Below the pieces are notes generated by a model. It searched no databases. It was not told where the DNA came from and worked only from the letters and a program-made list of their open reading frames with translations. 64,000 nt of DNA from Nautilus pompilius (taxonomy: Eukaryota > Mollusca > Cephalopoda > Nautilida > Nautilidae): the NCBI GenBank assembly GCA_018389105.1, contig JACATO010000624.1, positions 1,240,001 through 1,304,000 on the forward strand, in the 5' to 3' direction. Position numbers and translations under genes: made by a program. Shown here in pieces: positions 24,701 through 38,693 of the stretch (within the stretch, counting starts at the first letter, position 1; the number at the start of each line of letters is the position of its first letter).

Positions 24701-25875
24701 TTGAATTTAATACTCGTGTATTACGCTAAGCCACAATATAACACGTCTTTCCGCATGGTTTGTAATCTGTTCCAGCCGGCTTAATAAATAGGGACTGTTT
24801 CCTAATTAAATTGAATGCTTTAAAGAAAATTGACTTCTTTTGTAATCTATAAAGCAGATATACGGTGAAGTTCATTTCTTAGTAAGAATTCCTTTTTTTA
24901 GCTACGCTTTTTATATTAAACTATTAACGTCTACATTGATCTACATTAAAACCAGTTAAGTAGGTCATTTAAATACGTAAATAATTCAAAAATAATTTAT
25001 TACTTTGTAATATGAGATACTGATTTATCTCGCATTTAATAGAAAATTTAGTAATCTATAGTATTTTAATATTGGAAAAGCAGCATCATACATTTTATGT
25101 AATATAATACACTTGTAGATTGGAAATTTAATACCATTCCATAATAAAAACAATGAAATATTAAAAGTTTGGTCGGTATCCAGGTGTTGTTCTCCCAGCT
25201 TCTTTTGGTTTGGTTTGGATCTATTGGAAAAATCTTAGTAAATGCTAACTTTGCTGTCATCTGCCAGTAAGTTTGTTTTTTTTTAAAAAAAAAATTCTGG
25301 ACATACTTTCACTTTCACTTTCATTTAATGATCGAGAGACAGAATCTAAACGCCATCCTTTGCTAGGTATTTACACTATTAAGTATCAAATAAGGTAAAT
25401 TAAATGTAAATACCATGCCAAGATGGTATATTGGTTCAGTTTCAGATGAATTTTTGTCTTGTGTAATCAAGTTTTACCACAGGTGGACGTTCGCTAAGAT
25501 GGCACACCTGTCTAAAGATGGATAAAATACGGTAAGGTTACGTGTACGTTGGAAAGCTCTTGACCAGTGATACAAATATGGACAAGTTTAGTGAATGCAC
25601 CTTTCATCCATACAGGTGTATTCTCTAAAAATGTCACGTACTCTCTTTATACAATACGTTTGTAATTAAATATTTTAAAAAGAATATATATATATATCAG
25701 ACTAATTTTTTTTTATCTGATTCCTATGTTACCAGCTCTGGAAACATATGTGATTTTTTTAAAAATATATTTTTATCACGAAACTGGTTTGTGTGTGAGT
25801 GATAGAAAATTCTGGTGGGACTCTGTTATTGTGACGCCTGGACTCTGGGAGACCTGGTCTGGTCATCGTCGCGTC
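21734..25875. other. Intergenic, no gene recognised
   Basis: AT-rich DNA. A GC-richer patch at 24290-24670 holds two overlapping minus-strand frames of 96 and 67 codons. One could be read as two pieces around a GTAAGA...CAG interval of only a few dozen bases, which is too little to call exons. A short AT run is at about 25686-25698. Otherwise nothing is seen. Confidence 0.55.
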
Positions 25876-26033
25876 AGTGATCTTTTATAAATGTTGGCCG
25901 GGTACATTGACCTCTGTCTGGCTATGTCCATTGGCCTGTCAATAACACTTTGTAGATGTTGACCAGGTACACTGACCTCTGTCCAGCTACGTCCACTGTC
26001 ATGCAAATGATCCTCTATAAAAATACCTACCAG
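25876..26033 (+). repeat. 65-bp tandem repeat, about 2.4 units
   Basis: Units beginning near 25876, 25945 and 26008 share AT-TT-TA-A-ATGTTG-CC-GGTACA followed by TGACCTCTGTC and then CTA-GTCCA. For example ATGTTGGCCGGGTACATTGA at 25891 matches ATGTTGACCAGGTACACTGA at 25956. The third unit is partial and more diverged. The array creates a minus-strand frame of 106 codons (25863-26183) with internally repeated peptides, probably incidental. Confidence 0.8.
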
Positions 26034-29000
26034 ACCCTTTCTCGGAAGAAGAACTGTTAACCCACAAGTGAATATCAAGCAGTACGTGTAATGGACATTC
26101 GAAATAAGACAGAAGACAACAGATTTCTCAACCAACCAAGCAACCAGAGGGATCATATCCAGAGCAGCTTTGACTGACGGCAACTTCAGAGAAGTTTTTG
26201 TATTGGCTACCCTATTTATTGTATTACAGTGTTGGATTGAGTTTAGTTACCTGTGAGTAACATATATCTGGATCTAACTGTATTAACTGTCCGTGATAGG
26301 ATTGTAATAATATCAATGCTGGGTATAATATATTTTTTGGAAGTTAAAGTCATAACTGTTTGTTATTTGTTGGTTTCACTCTCGCTGTTGTGTAACGTAA
26401 TTCCTTTAAGGGGTACGAATCGTAACACCTAACAGACATGAGTAAGATTGAGTTTTACAGCAACGTCCATTTCAGCTATTAACTCTAAAAGCCTTTCGAT
26501 GCCCATCAGCAAAAGTAAGTAGATTTTGGCTGAATAATATTGGTTTCCATGCAGTCTTACGTCTTACGGTGATACGAGATCATAATTGTTCCACATAAAG
26601 AGAGGAAGATAAATGGGATCACGGTATGCGCTGACTGGGAACTAACATTCGAAGAAAGTCTAATTGGGATAGTCCACTGATGATAGAGTTCTAGCGTGGA
26701 CTGTAAAGAGCATTTTGTTTCTTTAGTCCGCAAGATGATAAGACTTCACTTTGTTCGTGTCAGTATCGTACCTGTTTAAACGAGATCTTTGTCTTCATTG
26801 TTCTGATTTGGCGTTAAAATACGTAATTTAATTTAAGCTTTTATTCGTTTTTATTGAAGAAAAAATAAACTACTTTAATATTTAATAGAGGACAAAATTG
26901 TAGAAAAATAGACTTGCATTAAAAATTATTGAAAAAAATTTAACATATTTTTGGACTTAAAAATGAATCAGTAATATTTTCTTCTGGATCCAACAAGTTA
27001 ATAATTTGTTTTGTGCAAAATCTGAATGAAGAATTACCTTAAGGATGTTGGCTAAATTTTTTATGACGTGAGATGGGTTGTAGAAAACCTTTCTCAAACT
27101 CTGTCACATTAATATTTATTCAATAAAAGGCAAATTTTATTTATGAACAATTTTATAAACACGTTATAAGATTGTAAGTATGGAATTATAAAATAATAAT
27201 AACGTTTATTAAAATAGTTAAAATTGAGAGAAGAATTGTTGCAACGACTTAATATTTCATAAAAATGAAAAATAAATTAATATTTATGCTATTTTTTAAA
27301 AAAATACAAATTTAAATCACAATTTGGTTCGCTTTTGAAAAATTTTTAAAAGTAAAAAAAAACAGTTTTCAAACGAAGGCGATTTAAAATAACTGAACTG
27401 CTTATGTGAAAGGTCTTCGAAATCAGAAACCCCAAAGGTAAAAATTATTTTAAAAACCTATTAAAAACGGTCGTTTCGTACAAAATAAATCACAACCTGC
27501 AAAAATAGAATATCATCTTGAAATATTAACAAGAAAATTAACAAATAGCAGCATGTTCCACATTAGCTACACTGAGGTGTTGTGTTGAACACCCCGACTT
27601 GTTTTCGCTTAGCAAATTGAAATTTTAATCAGTACTGAATAAATTTACTTATAAATATATTTCCTAGAAAGACATTAAAGATTTTCTGCTTTCATAGCTA
27701 GGAAAGGAATAGGGGAATAAAAACTGATGTAAATGCATGAAAAGTTTGATGGAGTATACCGACGAAAGTTCTTTGGAATCATTAGAAGTTGCCCATTGTG
27801 GTTCATTGTGGATTAAAATTTTAAAATATAGCTTTTCTTTTATAGAATTACTAGATAAAATATTTTAAAATTTAAATAAAATTTTTCATTCATTTCAACA
27901 TAAGCCTTAGAAAATAAGTTGTGATTTTACGTATAACGTGATCCCTAACCATACTGGATGAACAAGTAGCAAAAATAGTCCTTCATTGCATTGAGTTGCA
28001 GTGCATACATCAGTGGCAGAACCAAGCCGATTGTTTTCGGGATTCCTTTAAAATAATCGTGTGCCTTTCCAGATTGAGTAACGATAAAGAAACAAATAAA
28101 GCATTGCATACTTTCTTTGAATTTTGCGAGTTGTGTCACGGCGTAGGCGATGAAAGGAAGTCTCTTTTGTTGTAGAGGTTGGATAACTTGACAGTGTATT
28201 GAATCACCGGCTCGACACGAGCGCATTGCATCTGTGCGCGATGTTAACCACCTCTATACACCATGCAGGTGTGCCGGTTTTCTAGAGATTAATGAAGGGG
28301 AAGTATGCTTTTGCCACTTTTTATCATTTCTTTTTCACATGACAAAGATCGGTTAGGTGTCATTTCTAACAGTTCTTTCAATGCGGAGATAGAGAGAGAG
28401 AACGTAAGGAAGAAGACAAAGAGGGCTGTAGGAACAAAGAGAGGGAAGGAACGGAAACAAAGAACGGAACGACGAAGGATAGTACGAAGACATTTAAATA
28501 AAAAATGCTTTTACCATCGGCTGTTTATCACTATTTTACTGAAGATTAAAACGCCAGATATTTTAATTTTATCTTTAGGACTTCTAATATCCTTTCAAGC
28601 CTCATATGGTCAGGAGCTAAATAGACTGATAAAAACGAGTAATAGACCCGTAAACGATAGCCAATGCTTTGTGGTTTCTCCAAAATAAGCTACGGAAATT
28701 CAAAGTCTAACGAGAAGTAAATGGAAATCGAGGTATCCGGAAAATACACCCGAAACAGGGTATCGCAAAAAGCAATTGTGTCAATGGATATGCATTATAA
28801 ATGCAATCGCAACCATAACAAACGGATACGCTACGGATGACACTGATTCACTCTTTAATGTATTAAAACAGGATTGTTTTTTTTTTCTAAAAAAGAAAAC
28901 TGGAACAAACATTTTTGTCAGATTCCTGTTAATATTTTAGAAATATCATTAACATATGTCCAGTAATTTCTCTCTAGAACAACATGCAGACGTAAGACCT

Positions 29001-29500
29001 ACAACTGTTCTTCCGATTCATGCCGATATTTCTTGATGTAAGCGAAATCATCTGGAGACGTCAATGGTCGTTAAGCACGAGAAGGCTTCACCTTATGGTT
29101 CTTGTTCACAAATACAAATGTCTTTCAGAAGAAATGTCTATATACATCTATTACACTGTTTCTAATGATTATATTTTTAATGAAACCTTGATAGAACGAC
29201 CATAAATAAAATGTTTGTATAAAATTCACTTGTTAAATAATAATAGTTTGTTTTTTTAAATTAATTGTCGGTAGTCTGATAAAAATTAATTTTGTTGTAC
29301 ACGACAAACACAAATATGGGGATTTGTTACAATACAAGCACCATTCACTAACTACCACCTCGACGCAAAATTAAGCACCAGCAGACCTTCATATCATTCA
29401 CAGCTGCGGTAATAAAGCATTTCACGGTTGAGTGAAATCTTCCATGCTATCAATGTGCCCCGTTTGTTACTTTCACACAGACGCTTGGCACAGTCTGATC
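26034..29500. other. Intergenic, no gene recognised
   Basis: AT-rich with many poly-A and poly-T runs. The two longest frames are 93 codons on the minus strand (27945-28226) and 127 codons on the plus strand (28305-28688). The second depends on a purine-rich tract at about 28390-28490 that translates as a Lys/Arg-rich segment. Neither shows a known domain or clear splice sites, so I do not call them genes. Confidence 0.5.
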
Positions 29501-30159
29501 ACGCATGTCTGTGGTTGGCTTTTACAAAATAAAGTACGACTGCGTGATACTGGGATGGTTTGAAAAGCGTCCACCATCTACAAGTACGGAAAGAACAGCG
29601 AAGAGACGGTTTACAGAAGTCTATGAGTGGCAGAAAGTTGAGAAGAAAAGGGGCTTGAATTTCTTTCAGGTCTTACGCTGCTGTCAGCCGACCTGCTGCT
29701 GAAGTTGTTGATGAATCACGTGTTGGACGACTCTATAAAATGTCTCAGAGACAGACCGGGGTGGTTACTGATGAAATGCGCCACAATCCCTTTGTCAGAG
29801 AACTGAGGAACTTCTAGATAATCAAAAAGAGAGTAGAAGACTAGATGACTTTGGATACCACGCTCATCACCTTATGAAACGCCCAACGTTGTTATATCGA
29901 CTTAAGTAATTAGAGTAAGTTGAGCTAGTCAATGTTTTTTATGGGTTTTCCGGACATGGCAGGGGACACACTGATCTGGTGAAAATGGCCTTTTTCTGCA
30001 GCGTTGAAAGTTTAATGGGTGAGTAAAGACTCAGAGACAAGTTTACAATAAAGGAATCATTGCTCGAGCTGTTGAGTACACTGTTTGACGTGTCACGGTG
30101 CGGAAATATGCGTATCATGTGACGGCTCATTCTGTCAGTCTACATGGAACCCTAAATTA
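29501..30159. other. Possible 5' part of decayed Tc1-like element
   Basis: This stretch precedes the Tc1-like C-terminal relic and is slightly less AT-rich than its surroundings. A plus-strand frame at 29505-29702 (65 codons, with GWFEKRPPS and TERTAKRRF) may or may not be part of the same element. I could not align it convincingly to a Tc1 DNA-binding domain, and no terminal repeats are visible. Confidence 0.25.
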
Positions 30160-30362
30160 CTCTAGATACTTTTAAAACGTTTTAAAGCCTTTTTTCTTCG
30201 ATGTTTCGGTGACCCCCCGCTCGACCAGTATTTATGGACAATATGGCTGAACCTCATCATGCGACGGTGCAATACTTCCGGAAGATGTGATTGAGTTCCT
30301 TTCTTGGACCCTGCTATACACCAAAACTGACTCAAACAGAGCACCCCTTGGATAAAACTTAG
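30160..30362 (+). pseudogene. Tc1-like transposase C-terminal relic
   Basis: Two short peptides in different frames carry the order expected of the catalytic core of a Tc1-like transposase. At 30225-30290 the frame reads VFMDNMAEPHHATVQYF, corresponding to the VFMDDNARPH motif with the second catalytic Asp. At 30306-30362 another frame reads CYTPKLTQTEHPLD, corresponding to SPDLNPIEHLWD, with Asp replaced by Lys while Glu-His is kept. Between them a third frame gives EDVIEFLSW, where Tc1 proteins have a hydrophobic-Trp segment. At least two frameshifts separate the pieces, so the gene is dead. It is not a close relative of the relic at 1848-2535. Confidence 0.65.
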
Positions 30363-33236
30363 CTTAGTGTGAAGGAAAGAAATACCGCAGACCAGAAAGT
30401 TTTTCTCATGCTTTAAACGAGTGTAATGGCATCACAGAAATGCGTTCAACATCTTGTGACCAGCAAATGTAAGGCATGAATGAAATAAGAAATCACCCGT
30501 ACAAACGAAGGTTGCGCTCTATGCTGCCATGCATCACGATCAAGTTTCCAGATGAATTAATATTTTTCCTTCTTAAATACTGTTTACATAAAACTCGATA
30601 ATGACTTAATATGTGGGGATCATAAAAAATCTACCTGACAAAGCGTTTAGATAATGGTGCTTTATTGCATCGTTCATCAGACTTCACTGCGTTGCGATTT
30701 AAACTAACTCATTTGTTAGAAACATCACAAATAAGGATATAAACCCAAGTAAATCTGCACCGAATTACCTCTATTCTTCAACGAGATCTTTTTGAGAAAG
30801 CTGGAAAAGTAATTAAGGGACCGCTCATCTTAATCCCCGATGCAAAGACCGTTATATCCGGAGGTGCCAGCCGTAGACAGGTATTGAACGTTTGCTGATA
30901 ATATAAGAAGCAAACAGCTTAAGAAAATAATGACGTATTTATAAAACGAACTACGCCTTCTGCTTGATTTATCCAACCGTCACTCTATCAAAACAAATAA
31001 AACATAGCGAATACCAGGGTTTTTTAAAAATTTAGTTATGTTTTATTGTGAAACCAGCTGTGAAGGGGAAATCGCCGTAATTGCGTTTTTGACTGGCTGC
31101 AAAAATGTCAAATTATTTTCTCAGGCAGACCTCAAACCTGCGAGTAGTCGGTGGACGATCTGAACAATCATCCGACACAGTTTTCCCCATACACTTCTGC
31201 TGCCTCTTATAGTTTGCAAGAATTAGATTCGGAAACTTTCTTCAACTGAACGGTTTTTACGAGAGATACTTAGTCGTAGCTTTCGTTAACGCGATCAAAC
31301 AGCCTATTTCTAGTAATTAAATGTAAATGTATTAATATTAACCAGAGGTGACGTTTTTATTGGTTTCGTTTGTAAGTAGTGTAGAAGACCAGATGTTGCT
31401 CATTTTATTTTTTTCGCTAATACTTAGTGTGCTTATTCCCCGGGGAGACCAGCTCGCGCACCGGCGTTGGTTAGACGACTGCTAATGACGTCACAGCATT
31501 GCGTTTATGCAAAAACGGGTAACCGATGCCCAAACAACAGATTGGAAGAACTGCAAATGAATTTCAAAAATAAATTAAATAGAATGTTGGCATATAATTA
31601 AATCCACGTAAATCAAGGCAGTAACTAGTGGACCAGCAGATTTGTACCCACTCAGAATCTAGTTCTACTGGCCAGACGGGTCTCACGTACAAACAATGCT
31701 CAAATCTATGTTGGCAGTAACTTAAACTACACCGATTAATTGTAGATAAAAAATTCTGTTTGTGCTAAAACAAATGAAAGCGAAGAAATGCGTCGGGTCA
31801 TCCTTCGTGGAGCTTTTGCTAATGTAAGAAATATGTATTTGATTTATTAACTAAGGTTAACTTATTTTTTAAAATTATAATAAAATGATCCCGTGTCGTT
31901 TGGAGTCTGACTGAGAAACGCACTGCTTAATATGTGTTCATATATCTGTGAGCCAGCATAAACCGTGTTCAGTCGAGGCGTGTCTCGGCGGTTTACGGTT
32001 TACACAGTAAATTGCTGCTTCCTTACTGCTGATGTAGTTTTTACTTTCAATTTACTAAAATAAAATGGCAATACAAAAGTGTAGAACAGACAATATCACA
32101 GCCTCATGTTAGTCTACTGTGGAGCTATCTTTCAACTCTGATTTTTCCCTTACTTTCACTTTAATCCCCTGATCAAGAGATAGATATGGACGGGTATGGG
32201 AACAGCAGAAGATATCTATGTACCAAAAGTAACTATTTTAAACCGTGGTTTCTGCTGTTGTTTTTGTTTTTGGATAAGATTAGATCTGTTTTGATTTACG
32301 ACCAAGCTGTTGAAATTAAATATTTAAGAACCGACAGCACAGAAATATTGGAAGGCAACACGTCTGTCCCTGTGTTTCCATTATCTTAATGGTGACCATG
32401 CTAAAGTTGTTTTCAACGGGTATAGGTAGGTGGTTCCGTTTGACAGTTTAGATTCCTGAATCCGTCTAAGACTAATGCGCGATGATAGAACCCTGCCAGT
32501 CTTATTCTTACTGACTGCTGACGTGGCCTGGACAGCTCAACATCATTGTATTTTTCATTTTAAGGATAAGAGTTAAATATATGTGAATATACAATAAAGG
32601 CAGCTAGGGATAAGCCAAAGCATTGATTTGTTGGCGTCCGCTGTTTCAAGGAGCACTGATGCTAAACACGAAGATGTATCGCCGATAGTTCGTGATAGCA
32701 TCTATTTTAGCGGTAGGAAAACAAGATAATTAGGAGCCTCGCGGCGATCTGACGGTAAGTAAAAACAACAGATAGCTGTCGAGTAATCCTTGAGGAAACG
32801 CAAAAGCGTCTGAACAGTGATGGTATCAGCAGATAGAGGCGCTGTTCCAAACACCGAGGCCTTTTCATTCTAATTCTAGAAACACGATAACATTAATTGA
32901 TAAGTAAATTAATACATTTTATTTTCAAATATTTCGAGGTTTCTATCTAGTGCAAGTGATAAAGTAATATAAAGAAGCTCATTTTAATCCAAACAAAGAA
33001 CCTGCTCCAGCGAATTTCTTTCTAATATTAAAAAATCAAACTTTGTCCAAAATTCACTGTTATTTATTTTTATCGTTTAATTTAATTTTCTATATATATT
33101 TTTTAAAACATTGACTGTTCACAAATATAAATTTCCTCTTTTAAAATACCAGGTTCCCTATTTGCCGGATTTGCTCACGTGTTTGCCAAAGCTTACTTTT
33201 CGAGAAAAATGATATAAAATAGAGATGACGTCAGTA
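30363..33236. other. Intergenic, no gene recognised
   Basis: No domain-bearing frame; the longest is 67 codons (32186-32389). A GC-richer patch at about 31436-31520 contains TGACGTCA at 31486-31493, a perfect CRE-like octamer, but I see no transcript start to go with it. Confidence 0.55.
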
Positions 33237-33237
33237 C

Positions 33238-33270
<33 letters not shown>
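33237..33270. repeat. Compound (TA)n(GA)n microsatellite
   Basis: About 15 bases of TA followed by about 18 bases of GA. It is immediately preceded by AGAGATGACGTCAGTACA, a word that recurs at 52384. Confidence 0.9.
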
Positions 33271-36200
33271 TTAACATATTTATATTCAGTTAATTCTCTA
33301 AAAAGCATTCAATGATTTGCTTACATACAAGTCTTACAATATCATCTACATTAATCATAGATTTTCTTCTCAAACCACGCCTGCGGTTGAGAAAAAACCA
33401 TTACGCTTAGTTTGATAAAAGTGTACGCTCTCGTATTTACTATAAATTAACTCCAGCTGCTGGGTCGACAGAACTATTGTTTCGAACAAGGCAACTAAGT
33501 TCGTTACGCATGACGCTCACCCCATATTCTTATTTAATATTAAAGTTGAAAAACAAGATAACAGTGCCAAAAAATCAATAATAAAAACGATGGAAACAAT
33601 GCATCTAAATAATGAGAAAATCTGCAAACGACTATGATGGAATACTGTGAACAGAGCAGGTTGGGAGAACGTGGAATTAAATTTGATAGGCTAATGAAAA
33701 AAGCTATTTTTAAGAAATTATTTCTGAATATTAGATAAAACAAACAGAAACAGAAAATTAAACCGTATAAAACATCTGTAATATATAATTTATCTTCAGT
33801 CACACCACTAAGGACCTCAACAAATAATTACATCATGGAATTATTTTTAGAGGAAAATACCGTATCGAGAACGTTTGGTCTTACAAGGCTTGAACTGAAT
33901 TTTTGCTTCAATCACGTAAATCACGTGACCGTGGTACTGAAACATTGCTGTAGTTTTAATTCGAGTAGAAATGTGTTAAAATTATCAGCGAATAAAAGGC
34001 TATGAATAGTGTAGCTTGTATCGTTCTTCCTCATCTTGGTCATGGCCCTTGTTAGATTCAAGCCATATTGGTGCCCAAGCCAATGGTCATCTGTACCAGC
34101 TCATTCTGGGTGATATTATTTCTGAGTCTCCGGTTTTATAAGATATTTAAGATATTAAAATGTTTTAAAATAAACAAAAAATACTAATTAACCCTTCTGT
34201 GGTTAACGATGGTAACCTTTTTTCTATGTAACAGCCACATATGATAAAATCGTTTTGGGATGTATTACATCTACAGAAAGTGTTCGTTGCTAAGTCTTGG
34301 TGGTTTGATATACACTTGAGTAATAAAATACGATATAATACAGACAAACCGCTTAAAGCGACCATATAGATTTATCAACTCCTCCAAAGACCATTTATCA
34401 AACTTTTATTGATTTTATGTCAAATTACCTATAATAAGCGAACATCAGCCCAACGCAGCTACTGAATTTTATGTCCCAAATGGTGGATCAACGTGACTTC
34501 AAGTCACCACGAAATTTTGTTGGCACTTGATCGGCTGATATTCAGAAGGTCAGATACCCAAAAATTTCGATCGAATTTGATGTAGTCATGTTTTTGTTTT
34601 TTTCTTACAGCACTAAATTTGTGTACGAGTGATGATTGCTACAATTGCAGTAGGGAAATTAATTAATCAACTAATTCAGGAATAGTTATTTTAAAAGAGA
34701 ATTAAGAAGTTGTTTTCCTCATTTACCAGTAGCTATCATGTTCGCTGTAGGAAACAATAGAAGTTGCCATTTTTTAATAATTTACCGTGTTTTTAACATG
34801 CAGGCGTATATAAAAATAGTATATCTGTTTTTAACTTTGTAATTAATGTTTTCATTCTTCAATCTACTCACTAGGCAACACACAGAACGGATTTGCATTA
34901 ACTAGGTCGGTTCTAAATAAACATACAAACGTATACAGTGAGTTACATGGCGAGTGACAATTCAAATACGATAGCAGCGACACCTCAGTACTTCATACTG
35001 TTCCAACTTGAGTTATGCTCAGGAAAGTGTTGGGTTTTGACCTTATAAAATCGTTTTGAGACCACAGACGAAGGACGAGATGAATAAAAGTTCCCACAGA
35101 GGAGCATAAGAAAATGGCACTGACAAAACTCAAGTCCATAATATTTTAAAGAATGCTGGCGTAAAAAAACTACAGATTTTTTAATAAATTAATTTTATCA
35201 AAGAGAAAGGTTGATATTTTGGTATCAGAGACTTTAATCTTAAGTTGTATACTAAACATTTTAGGCATGCAAGACAGTCTTATTCAAATATTGTACATGA
35301 GCATTCATAATGCATCTAAGTACAGTCAAATCTCTGTTTTCTTCCAATTAAAATGATTTTCTTACTCTGCTGTCACGTTAGTTTCCAATAGAAGACATCA
35401 TAATTAATGGGGAATTCAAATTTTGAGGAAAATATCGCTAAATTTAGATTAATCATAAGGTAATAGCATAGATATATGTATTATGTAAGTAACACTTATT
35501 AGGTTTAAAAGTGGTTTATTTAAAACAAACAAAAATGCTGATTCATTTTTAATATTTTGTGAAATTTATTCGGATCTAATTACTCATTGTTCACTAAGAT
35601 TCTTTTGATCTCGTTTCCACCTTACAGTAACTTGTTTGAACTGGTTTCTCCAAGTGTATATGGAGTATCTTAAACCCTGCCTTAGTTAACAATCAGTAGC
35701 CTGTGTATGATTTAAGAAATTGCGAACGAACGATGAGTATAATGTTTTGTTATTCTACTGAAAACTTGTAATATATAACAGTTTTCCAGTAGATTAACTA
35801 AAAGTTATTTTAATGCATTGCTTTTAGAGCCATTTTTAGTGTTAAATTCGTTATCAAAATATTTGTTTCTTTTGTCTTACTACAAACGAGTAATTCTCAC
35901 TTTTTTCATTATACGGCTTTGGTCGAATCCATTATTCATTCCATGGTAGATCGATGGCAATCTCCTAAAAACTCTGACATTGCTAAACACGGCTTCCTAA
36001 TAGAAGTATATTTATAGTTGAACTTCAGTTCAGACTGACTAAAGTACCAAAAGGAAAGGTAGTGATTATGTTTTGCCTATAATAATTGATGGATATATAT
36101 TACTACGATTGGAATAGTTGATGGATTTATGGAAAGTCTTCCTTAATAATTACTGCAGAATCAACAGTCGAAGGGGCGCCTTCAATAATACGCATTATAA

Positions 36201-38390
36201 CAATGACGTAGTATAAAAAACGGGTTTGACAAGATAAAAAAATAAATGCTGTAATAATTACGATTATAATTAATCGGTACTTTGTGTGCACACCATTTAT
36301 TTGGTACAGTGATACTTCTTTAATGCCCATACTCTTACAATATAATTCAGTGGGTAATTTTTATTCCTGTGTACAAAAATAAATAAGTTTATAATGTTCA
36401 GTTATTCTGAGGAACTTGCTACATTCATGCATTTTTATTATTTTAATTACAGTAAGATAATTATATAAAGATCCCTGCCATAATAATTTGAACATTATAA
36501 AAAGAGTTTGTCCATGCCTTACGTGTCCAACCATTGTCACCATTATAAAATGAACTGCCAAGATATACAGATTTGTTGTCAAAAATTTTCGATAGCAAAA
36601 ATTATATGTAGTCAAGGTATTCCTTTATTTTCTACAGGCCAGATAATTGTTTGATCTGAGGATCATCCAATATACGTCATATTACCTATAATCGTTCATT
36701 GACCGTAGACTTTAAGCGTTGAATAATCCGTTTGTTTACGAAGAAAGATGCAACTGTTGTATTAACACATTCAGCTGCTATCACTGCTCGCAAACAATAG
36801 GCTCTCTCTCTCGCAGTACCGCGCTGACCCCCAACAATCACTATCAATCGTAGAACTGACATTACATATCAAAGGCTCCAGTTTACTGGATGGGATCCTC
36901 GGATGAAATCATTGGTGGGTATTACTTTCGTTACAGATAAGTAAAATGGCCACGACGTTAGATCTTCTGGAATAATATGGGTTTTAAAAAAAGTTTAGCG
37001 ATGTCTTTGACTCGGCATGTCCACAGCCAACAGTCAGGCACAGCGAAATTAGAGTAATTATGCGGCTGGACATGGAAGGTTTGCTTTGACGAGGATTCTA
37101 ACCTAGCTAATATTCGACTATTATCTTCGTCATAATTCTTATTTGCTGCGTTTTGGACATTGTTTTTCGCTTTCCGTCCTCAGATCTATTTTTTTAGCAT
37201 TCCCATTAGTAAAACGTGCGGATAGTATCATCAATGATTACTAAAAATACACCTGAAGAAAGAAAAAGAATAAATTTCCCAAAATGTGGCAATCAAAGTT
37301 GCAATAAAAAATGGAAGTCCACCATTAATTACGATCCTGCATTTATTATTAAACGTTTCGATTTTGTCAGGTACTACTTATTCATTGTTCGGAATCTGCT
37401 TTTGCCTATATTCTCAACCAAAGACAAATAACTAAGACGAACCTCGGAGCAGCAGGTGAAGGTCATTTACGGACTTTATTCTAAACTTTTAAAAATTATT
37501 TTAGGGGGAAGCAGAAGTTTTGGAAGTTTTAGGGCTGCTCTTATTTTGTTGTTGTAAATGCAAATTTGAATAATCTAAATATTTTGCATACGGTTTAACT
37601 TTACATAAGAATATTAATTATCCTGTTAATTTAAGAAAGGCGATATTCTGAACGATTAGGATAATCCAGGTTATTCTTTAGTCCAGAAAAACATTTCTGA
37701 GGATCAACAGAAGGCTAAGAGAAAGACACAGAAGAAGCTTAAAAGACTCTGCCTTTGTTTGAGCATAAACCTCAAAGAGTTGGTGTGGTAACCAGGGGTG
37801 GGGGAGGGAGGATCCGAAGCGTATCTAGAGCAATTACCAAGTATGATTTGAAACGTAATATTCGTGATGGCAAAAAAGAGTCGGCTGCACGACTTTTGTG
37901 GCTGCTCTCAGCCAGACTGAAACGATGAAAGATAAGCTGAACCAGTTCTTTTTATCAGATCTCACGCTGCATTTTGAAAAAAAATTCAAACTGAATTAAG
38001 TCAGGGGTATATCTGACTCCGTCTCCACGTACCCCGGCGAGTGATAGAATACGTCGGCTAACGGCCACTGTCGGACCTTGCGCAGCTGTACGTGCAAGTT
38101 TAACGATGCTGTTACAAGAGCTGGCAGAGGAAGAATTCCGAAAGATGAAAAGATTCTGCCGATTGTAAAGTTACCATCGTCGTTCCACACTGACAAGAGT
38201 TAAAACGTAAAGAACCTATGTCACTAACACTATGTATATTTTTGCAAGCGCAAGTACCAGCAAACTAATCCAATAAATTTGTTAGTTATCCTTTTATAAT
38301 ACACAAACTGAGATTTCCTATTTATGTAAACAACAAGTTCACATTAAACTGTTAATGGTTATCATAATGCTAAATTTTCATAATTAATAA
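33271..38390. other. Intergenic, no gene recognised
   Basis: AT-rich DNA with chance frames of at most 87 codons (33540-33803, minus). A short stretch near 37796-37812 is G-rich. At 37996-38196 the minus strand has a 66-codon frame in a GC-richer patch with no recognisable motif. I see no RNA gene. Confidence 0.55.
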
Positions 38391-38403
38391 CACTGGTCAA
38401 CAA
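38391..38403 (+). repeat. Left terminal inverted repeat, CACTGG copy 2
   Basis: CACTGGTCAACAA, a perfect inverse of the 13 bases at 40164-40176. Confidence 0.92.
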
Positions 38404-38693
38404 AATTAAATGTATTATACTCATTATGAATGCAAACCAACTTTTTTAGACTAATTTTTTATGCTGATTTCAAAATTTCACGCCATTTGTATGCAGCACC
38501 TATCAGTTTTTCAGTAGATACATGCAAATATTTACATATTTGTATATATGAAATCATTAACGTAATAAATAAGGACATATTATTTTTAGAAAGTAAATGA
38601 GTTTATTGAGTTAAAAATCACCACTATCATTCTACAAAGAGTGAATACACAAAAAATGGGTCAGACAAAACAGACAAAGTTAGAACAACAGAG

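Noticed and set aside
28305..28688. 127-codon gene with a basic region
   Set aside because: The Lys/Arg-rich part comes from a purine-rich tract. No domain, signal or splice context supports a gene.
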